Of a stretch of 8,807 nucleotides of DNA, positions 5,687-8,807 are shown in pieces; within the stretch, counting starts at the first letter, position 1; every line of letters starts with the position of its first letter. This DNA is from Dehalococcoidia bacterium (GTDB taxonomy: Bacteria > Chloroflexota > Dehalococcoidia > SHYD01 > SHYC01): assembly GCA_016844365.1 (NCBI GenBank), contig JAENIT010000065.1, positions 545 to 9,351 of the forward strand. Direction: 5' to 3'. The notes beneath the pieces were generated by a model. The model was given only the letters and a program-made list of their open reading frames with translations, did not search any database and was not told where the DNA came from. The translations under genes and the position numbers were made by a program.

Positions 5687-6525
5687 ATGGTTAGAGTGTC
5701 GGCCATAGTAATCACCCGTAACGAGGAGGTCAACATCGCCCACTGCCTTGATGGGCTCACCTGGGCCGATGAGATCGTGGTCCTGGACTCCTTCAGCGGC
5801 GACGCCACGGTAGAGATAAGCCACCGCTACACCGACAAGGTCTACCCCTGGACTCCTTCAGCGGCGACGCCACGGTAGAGATAAGCCACCGCTACACCGA
5901 CAGGGTCTACCAGAGGGTCTTTACGACCTTCGCCAACCAGCGTAACGCCGCTCTGGACCTGGCTCAAGGTCAATGGGTCTTCTTCCTGGACGCCGATGAG
6001 CGCACAACACCAGCTCTCGTGGAGGAGATAGGCGCTATCGTGGCCAGAGATAGCTGGGGCCTCAAGGGTGAAGGGAGCGCCCCGGCAGGATACTGGGTTC
6101 CTCGACAGAACTTCATCCTGGGACAGTGGGTGCGCCACGCCGGATGGTGGCCCGACCACCAGATGCGCCTCTTTAGAAAGGACAGCGGTCGCTACGACGA
6201 GAATCGTGACCCCCACGAGATCGTTGTCCTACAGGGAGAGTCGGGCTTCCTCCTAGAGCCCCTAGTCCACCATAACTACCTGACTATCACTCAGCTCTTC
6301 TCCAAACAAAACGCCTACGCTCATCGGGAGGCGGCCTCGCTGCACTCACACGGAGTGCGGCTGAAGCCCCACTGGCTCCTCACCCAGCCTGCGCAGGAGT
6401 TCTACAGGCGCTACTTCCTGTGGGAGGGCTACAAAGGAGGAATAACCGGGCTATTTCTCTCGGCCTTTATGGCGTGGTACCGCTTTCTCGTATACGCTCT
6501 GCTGGCGGCCAGAGGAGGGCTTTAG
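5687..6525 (+). pseudogene. WaaE/KdtX-like glycosyltransferase, frameshifted by a 65-bp tandem duplication
   Basis: The gene encodes a GT2 enzyme of the WaaE/KdtX type, which adds a sugar to lipopolysaccharide core or a related glycan at the inner face of the membrane. Motifs are AIVITRNEEVNI, LTWADEIVVLDSFSGD, FANQRNAALDLA and WVFFLDADERTTP (the DAD metal site), then WVRHAGWWPDHQMRLF and a C-terminal hydrophobic helix (GLFLSAFMAWYRFLVYALL). Reading from ATG 5687, the frame runs into the second copy of a 65-bp repeat (5782-5911) and stops at 5876-5878. The rest continues in another frame to the TAG at 6525. Removing one copy restores a single frame of 257 residues, the normal family length. 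The upstream glycosyltransferase stops 18 bases earlier. No strong SD is seen at 5687. It could be inactive, phase-variable, or an assembly artefact. Confidence 0.88.
5782..5911 (+). repeat. 65-bp direct tandem duplication (two copies)
   Basis: Copy one is 5782-5846 and copy two is 5847-5911, adjacent with no spacer. They differ at one base (A5838 against G5903, giving Lys or Arg in DKVY/DRVY). Because 65 is not a multiple of three, the duplication shifts the frame of the surrounding glycosyltransferase. The junction carries CCCC (5845-5848). The near identity implies a recent event. Confidence 0.95.
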
Positions 6526-6549
6526 GACCCGAGTTAGTGCAGGGAGCCT

Positions 6550-6622
6550 CTCCGCGTACGGAGTCTCTCGCTCGGCGGAGTCTCGGAACGGACCCGACCT
6601 GTCGGGACAAGGCGGACAAGGG
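6550..6622. other. Hairpins and a short tandem repeat between convergent genes
   Basis: The gap between the converging glycosyltransferase and YkgJ genes holds two 5-bp hairpins: CTCCG/CGGAG (6550-6554 with 6559-6563) and CCCGA/TCGGG (6593-6597 with 6602-6606). Next to the second is a tandem GGACAAGG(C/G) repeat (6605-6622). They may mark transcript ends for both strands, but no T-run follows either stem, so they are weak as intrinsic terminators. Confidence 0.3.
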
Positions 6623-6652
6623 ACGGGAGGCGAAAATGAAGCCCGCGTATTG

Positions 6653-7060
6653 CTACTGGAGTAGGCTCCAACTCCCCGATGGTTCTGGCGGGAAGTGCCG
6701 TTTGCTCAGGGGGCAAAACTCCCGCCAGGTGTCGGGGAAATCCTGGCAGTGCTGGGGGCGGTCTCGGTACACAGAGCAGAGGTTATCTTTGGAGAGGAAA
6801 ATGCATGGAATTGCGTGCATGACGTAGGCCGTCTCTCCGGTTTGGTGATGCTTGTAAGCCTCGATTGGAGGCTCAGGCAGATGCAACTCCACCGCGCGCC
6901 GCCTAAGCACCTCTGCCTCCTCCGACGTAACATCGATGAAGCTCCAGGTGCAGCACCGGGCCCGGCACACATCAGAGCAGAGAGCCTTATCGGTCACAGC
7001 GGCCTCGGCTAGTGTCCGTTTAGATGGCTTCTTGCTTTTGCTCTTGTTATCGCCTCTCAT
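6653..7060 (-). CDS. YkgJ-family cysteine-cluster protein (putative Zn/Fe chelator)
   Basis: A 135-residue soluble protein with eight cysteines in the YkgJ pattern: C28, C32, C36 and C37 (LCSDVCRARCCTW), then C86, C95 and C105 in IPCIFLSKDNLCSVYRDRP and HCQDFP, and C116. The family is predicted to bind iron or zinc, and the biochemical role is not known for most members. A lysine-rich tail (residues 5-15) precedes the domain. The frame is open farther upstream, but the family-like part begins after ATG 7060. That ATG overlaps the TGA of the upstream sugar transferase by one base (TGATG), which indicates translational coupling. No strong SD is visible. The protein is shorter than many relatives but the core is complete. 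It is the last gene of the minus-strand run. Confidence 0.88.
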   Translation of the reverse strand: MRGDNKSKSKKPSKRTLAEAAVTDKALCSDVCRARCCTWSFIDVTSEEAEVLRRRAVELHLPEPPIEAYKHHQTGETAYVMHAIPCIFLSKDNLCSVYRDRPQHCQDFPDTWREFCPLSKRHFPPEPSGSWSLLQ

Positions 7061-7734
7061 CACAAAAACCTGAATTTCACTAGAGTGTATAGAACTGTGA
7101 AGCCGTCCCGCCACCGGAGCTTCTTCTGGTCTAGGGGCCGCCCCTTATAGGATATGGGCACCTCTTTTATGGAGTAGCCCATCCGCAGAATCTTCGCGGT
7201 GATCTCAGGATCGAAGCCCCACCGGGGGGAGGTCAACTGAATCCCCTTGGCCACCTCCGATGTGAACACTTTATAGCAGGTCTCCATATCCGTCAAGGCC
7301 GTTCCGAAGAGCAGGTTGGTTACTGCGGTAACCATCCGATTGCCCAGGTTGTGGCTCAGGGACATCTCCTCCCTTCGCCCCAGGAACCGAGAGCCGTACA
7401 CCACCTTGGTCTCTCCTCGGAGGATAGGATCAAGAAGCTTGGGGTAGTCCGAGGGGTCGTACTCCAGGTCCGCGTCCTGGATGATAATTACATCGCCCTT
7501 GGCCGCGGCGAGGCCAGTGCGCACCGCAGCGCCCTTGCCCATGTTCCGCTGGTGGCGCAGGAACACTATCTCCGAGGCCGAAGACTCCTCCATTAGGACC
7601 TCCGTAGTGCCGTCGGAGGAGCAGTCGTCTACACAGATGATCTCTTTATCTATGGGAACGGCCCGCACCCGCGCGATGATCTCCCGGAGGGTGTCGCGCT
7701 CGTTGTACACGGGTATGACGACGGAGAGGAGCAT
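7060..7734 (-). CDS. Polyprenyl-phosphate sugar transferase, GT2 (DPM1/DPG synthase type)
   Basis: A complete 224-residue GT2 enzyme of the kind that moves mannose or glucose from a nucleotide sugar to polyprenyl or dolichyl phosphate at the cytoplasmic membrane face. Motifs in order: [13 protein letters not shown] (4-16), [10 protein letters not shown] (34-43, Asp36/Asp37), [13 protein letters not shown] (63-75), the metal site QDADLEYDP (86-94, Asp87/Asp89), VYGSRF (112-117), LTDMETCYK (148-155) and [12 protein letters not shown] (171-182), then VPISYKGR. It ends without the two C-terminal membrane helices of the ArnC/GtrB group, as in short DPM1-like enzymes. The sugar donor cannot be read from the sequence. 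ATG 7734 lies five bases after the upstream membrane-protein gene with no clear SD, and its stop overlaps the YkgJ start. This is the one intact glycosyltransferase of the window. Confidence 0.94.
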   Translation of the reverse strand: MLLSVVIPVYNERDTLREIIARVRAVPIDKEIICVDDCSSDGTTEVLMEESSASEIVFLRHQRNMGKGAAVRTGLAAAKGDVIIIQDADLEYDPSDYPKLLDPILRGETKVVYGSRFLGRREEMSLSHNLGNRMVTAVTNLLFGTALTDMETCYKVFTSEVAKGIQLTSPRWGFDPEITAKILRMGYSIKEVPISYKGRPLDQKKLRWRDGFTVLYTLVKFRFL

Positions 7735-7739
7735 TAAAT

Positions 7740-8174
7740 TTAGTGTTTACGGGACCGCGCTTCGATGCCAAATCCTGTGAGCAACACAGCGACTACGACG
7801 AATCCTGCCAAGGCTACCGTAGGCCAAAGAGGCACTCCCAGGGCAGAGTAGGCGAAGTTGCCAAAGAACCCGAGAACAAAGCTCACCAGCGAGGGCACAA
7901 CATAGCGCATGAGGTTTGCCATTGCTTTTAGGCGCACGTAGTTTTTTTGGTAGTCGCGATCGATATCTAGAGTTCTAGGGGCCCGTAAAAAGACTTGAGT
8001 CAATATAAGCGTGGCAGCCAAGAAGGGAAAAGACCATAAAACACTATCTCGTTCAGACACCCCAATCAATATGAATACTGAGTAAAGAATAGTGAATACG
8101 GTTACACCCAATACTAGGGATACCCACAAGCCCCCGCCTTCTCTAACGCCCTCTTTGAGATGTTCTTTGAGCAT
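7740..8174 (-). CDS. Hypothetical membrane protein, about four helices
   Basis: A 144-residue integral membrane protein that I do not recognise. Hydrophobic segments lie at about residues 16-38, 46-64, 90-112 and 114-135. A charged central loop, [20 protein letters not shown] (64-83), separates two helix pairs, and the tail is basic (EARSRKH). The start ATG 8174 has a good SD, AGAGGATA, ending about five bases upstream, and the upstream membrane gene stops nine bases earlier. It sits directly before the polyprenyl-phosphate sugar transferase. Small membrane proteins beside such enzymes can be flippase-like or anchoring partners, but there is no motif here to show that. Its 5' half is more AT-rich than the transferase gene. 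Confidence 0.75.
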   Translation of the reverse strand: MLKEHLKEGVREGGGLWVSLVLGVTVFTILYSVFILIGVSERDSVLWSFPFLAATLILTQVFLRAPRTLDIDRDYQKNYVRLKAMANLMRYVVPSLVSFVLGFFGNFAYSALGVPLWPTVALAGFVVVAVLLTGFGIEARSRKH

Positions 8175-8183
8175 GCTTATCCT

Positions 8184-8456
8184 CTATGTCCTGAAAAGAT
8201 ACCTACCAAAATCTAGGGCAACAGCAACAAAATGAATGACAAACAAGCTGGCTACACCCAATGCCGAGCCGATTTGTATACCATCAAGAATGACTTTGAC
8301 GGCTTCTTTTTCTGCTTCGTATGTCGTGACTCTGGCTAAAGTGACAAGGCCCCATTCAAGCACAAGAAACAACGCTAGAAAGAAAGCTCCTTGTATTAGC
8401 CTGATAATGGCTCGCTGGAACTCAGGAGCCCATATAGATTGTAGCAGTTTCCTCAC
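8184..8456 (-). CDS. Small hypothetical membrane protein, two helices
   Basis: A 90-residue protein with two likely membrane helices, about residues 20-41 (IQGAFFLALFLVLEWGLVTL) and 60-82. A charged linker between them, TTYEAEKEAVKVILDG, may form an amphipathic helix. It is unrecognised. The start is taken as GTG 8456, about 14 bases after the expected transcription start of the promoter at 8477-8503. Only a weak AAAGA-type SD precedes it, so the exact start is uncertain. It is the first gene of a four-gene minus-strand run, nine bases before the four-helix protein, and the two may act together. Composition is AT-rich, about 43-47% GC over 8221-8400 by hand count, unlike the glycosyltransferase genes. 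Confidence 0.7.
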   Translation of the reverse strand: MRKLLQSIWAPEFQRAIIRLIQGAFFLALFLVLEWGLVTLARVTTYEAEKEAVKVILDGIQIGSALGVASLFVIHFVAVALDFGRYLFRT

Positions 8457-8476
8457 TATCTTTTCACATTCGAGGC

Positions 8477-8503
8477 ATTATAGCGCTACAGCGTAACCGT
8501 CAA
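8477..8503 (-). promoter_or_regulatory. Promoter with perfect TATAAT for the minus-strand operon
   Basis: On the minus strand, TTGACG (8498-8503) and a perfect TATAAT (8477-8482) are separated by 15 bases, two shorter than ideal. Transcription should begin near 8470, giving a leader of about 14 bases to the GTG at 8456. An 8-base palindrome, TAGCGCTA (8481-8488), overlaps the upstream edge of the -10 box and could be an operator half or chance. This is the best -10 element in the window. Confidence 0.6.
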
Positions 8504-8542
8504 GTATAACGGGGCCGCAGAAAAAGACGTATGTCTGCACAT

Positions 8543-8722
8543 TTAGTCTTTCTCATGGATGCTCTTCTCAGGTTCCACCAGGTTATCTGGGTCTGGGCTG
8601 TGGCAGACGATTGTCCCAGCCTTGGGGTTTTTCCACCGGTCGAACTTGACCAACTCCATGAGCACCCACTCCTCCGGGTACTTGTTCCGGGCTTCGTCAA
8701 TGGTCACCAGCTCTTCTTTCAT
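8543..8722 (-). CDS. Small conserved-type protein with YPEEWVLMEL motif (DUF5678-like)
   Basis: A 59-residue soluble protein with the core TIDEARNKYPEEWVLMEL followed by a turn and GTIVCHSPD. This matches by memory a set of short proteins with a Y-P-x-x-W-V-L core, some labelled DUF5678, that are common next to other small genes. Their function is not established. The frame starts with GTG 8725 and ATG 8722. I prefer ATG 8722, which lies seven bases after AGGAG (8730-8734 in minus-strand sense). That SD overlaps the stop codon of the upstream gene, so translation of the two is probably coupled. By analogy with two-gene small modules it could be a regulator or antitoxin, but that is speculation. 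Confidence 0.72.
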   Translation of the reverse strand: MKEELVTIDEARNKYPEEWVLMELVKFDRWKNPKAGTIVCHSPDPDNLVEPEKSIHEKD

Positions 8723-8732
8723 CACCGCACTC

Positions 8733-8807
8733 CTATGTGGCGACCTTGTACTTGCTCAAATCCGTAACTCCCATCTCCGCCAGCACCTCCAGATCGGAGA
8801 GGGCGCG
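8733..8807 (-). CDS. C-terminal end of an unidentified gene (runs off the window)
   Basis: The last 24 codons of a minus-strand gene enter from the window edge and end with TAG at 8733-8735. The residues include LSDLEVLAEMGVTDLSKYKV, a hydrophilic tail with no motif I can name. Support for coding is the open frame, the short distance (ten bases from stop to ATG 8722), and an SD for the next gene that overlaps the stop. It is probably the operon partner of the 59-residue protein. Confidence 0.5.
   Translation of the reverse strand, partial: RALSDLEVLAEMGVTDLSKYKVAT

Noticed and set aside
6636..6827. Plus-strand frame starting at ATG 6636 with GGGAGG five bases upstream (63 codons)
   Set aside because: The start looks good, but most of the frame is the antisense of the conserved YkgJ cysteine core and it resembles no protein. 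The SD match is probably chance in a G-rich stretch.
7061..7114. Longer N-terminus for the YkgJ-like protein, starting at 7114
   Set aside because: It lies wholly within the conserved end of the upstream sugar transferase, while ATG 7060 forms a TGATG overlap typical of coupled genes.
1..8807. CRISPR array, insertion sequence, integrase or attachment site
   Set aside because: No regularly spaced repeats, transposase or recombinase motifs, or terminal repeats were seen. The only longer direct repeat is the 65-bp duplication inside a gene.

Overview
This window looks like a chromosomal piece of a bacterium of moderate to high GC content. The best guess is an uncultivated Chloroflexota-like organism. 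That guess is an inference from three things: the GlgC variant (GGQGERLSIL at the nucleotide loop), the fused MobA-MobB protein, and the mix of Shine-Dalgarno and apparently SD-less starts. No rRNA, tRNA, integrase, insertion sequence or CRISPR array is visible. I did not find a clear new defence or mobile system. The unusual material is two adjacent broken glycosyltransferase genes, a possible structured leader, and a small-gene operon.

Left part, plus strand (1-2978). A small WEY-type protein (117-371) lies 11 bases before a MobA-MobB fusion (383-1522) for molybdenum cofactor nucleotide attachment. A 172-base gap follows. It holds a sigma70-like promoter spanned by a 7-bp inverted repeat, then a possible folded leader closed by a 7-bp stem, and then glgC (1695-2978), which makes ADP-glucose for glycogen synthesis. 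A stand-alone Rieske ferredoxin (3012-3323, minus strand) converges on glgC.

Middle, plus strand (3339-6525). A gap of about 350 bases has no convincing gene. It leads into a lipoprotein with two FlgD-like Ig repeats (3688-4857), which may be translated from a leaderless mRNA. Two family 2 glycosyltransferase genes follow with short gaps, and both are broken. The first (4863-5668) lacks roughly 35 codons covering the expected DXD region. The second, WaaE/KdtX-like (5687-6525), carries a 65-bp tandem duplication that shifts the frame. Removing one copy restores a 257-residue protein, so the second lesion could be reversible. Together the three genes look like a surface-polysaccharide locus that is decaying, switching, or wrongly assembled.

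Right part, minus strand (8807 down to 6653). The end of an unidentified gene and a coupled 59-residue protein (8543-8722) come first. A promoter with a perfect TATAAT then precedes a four-gene run: two small membrane proteins (8184-8456, 7740-8174), a polyprenyl-phosphate sugar transferase of the DPM1 type (7060-7734), and a YkgJ-like cysteine-cluster protein (6653-7060) whose start overlaps the transferase stop. The membrane genes are visibly more AT-rich than the transferase gene. A likely theme is lipid-linked sugar transfer at the membrane, but the function of the small membrane proteins is unknown.
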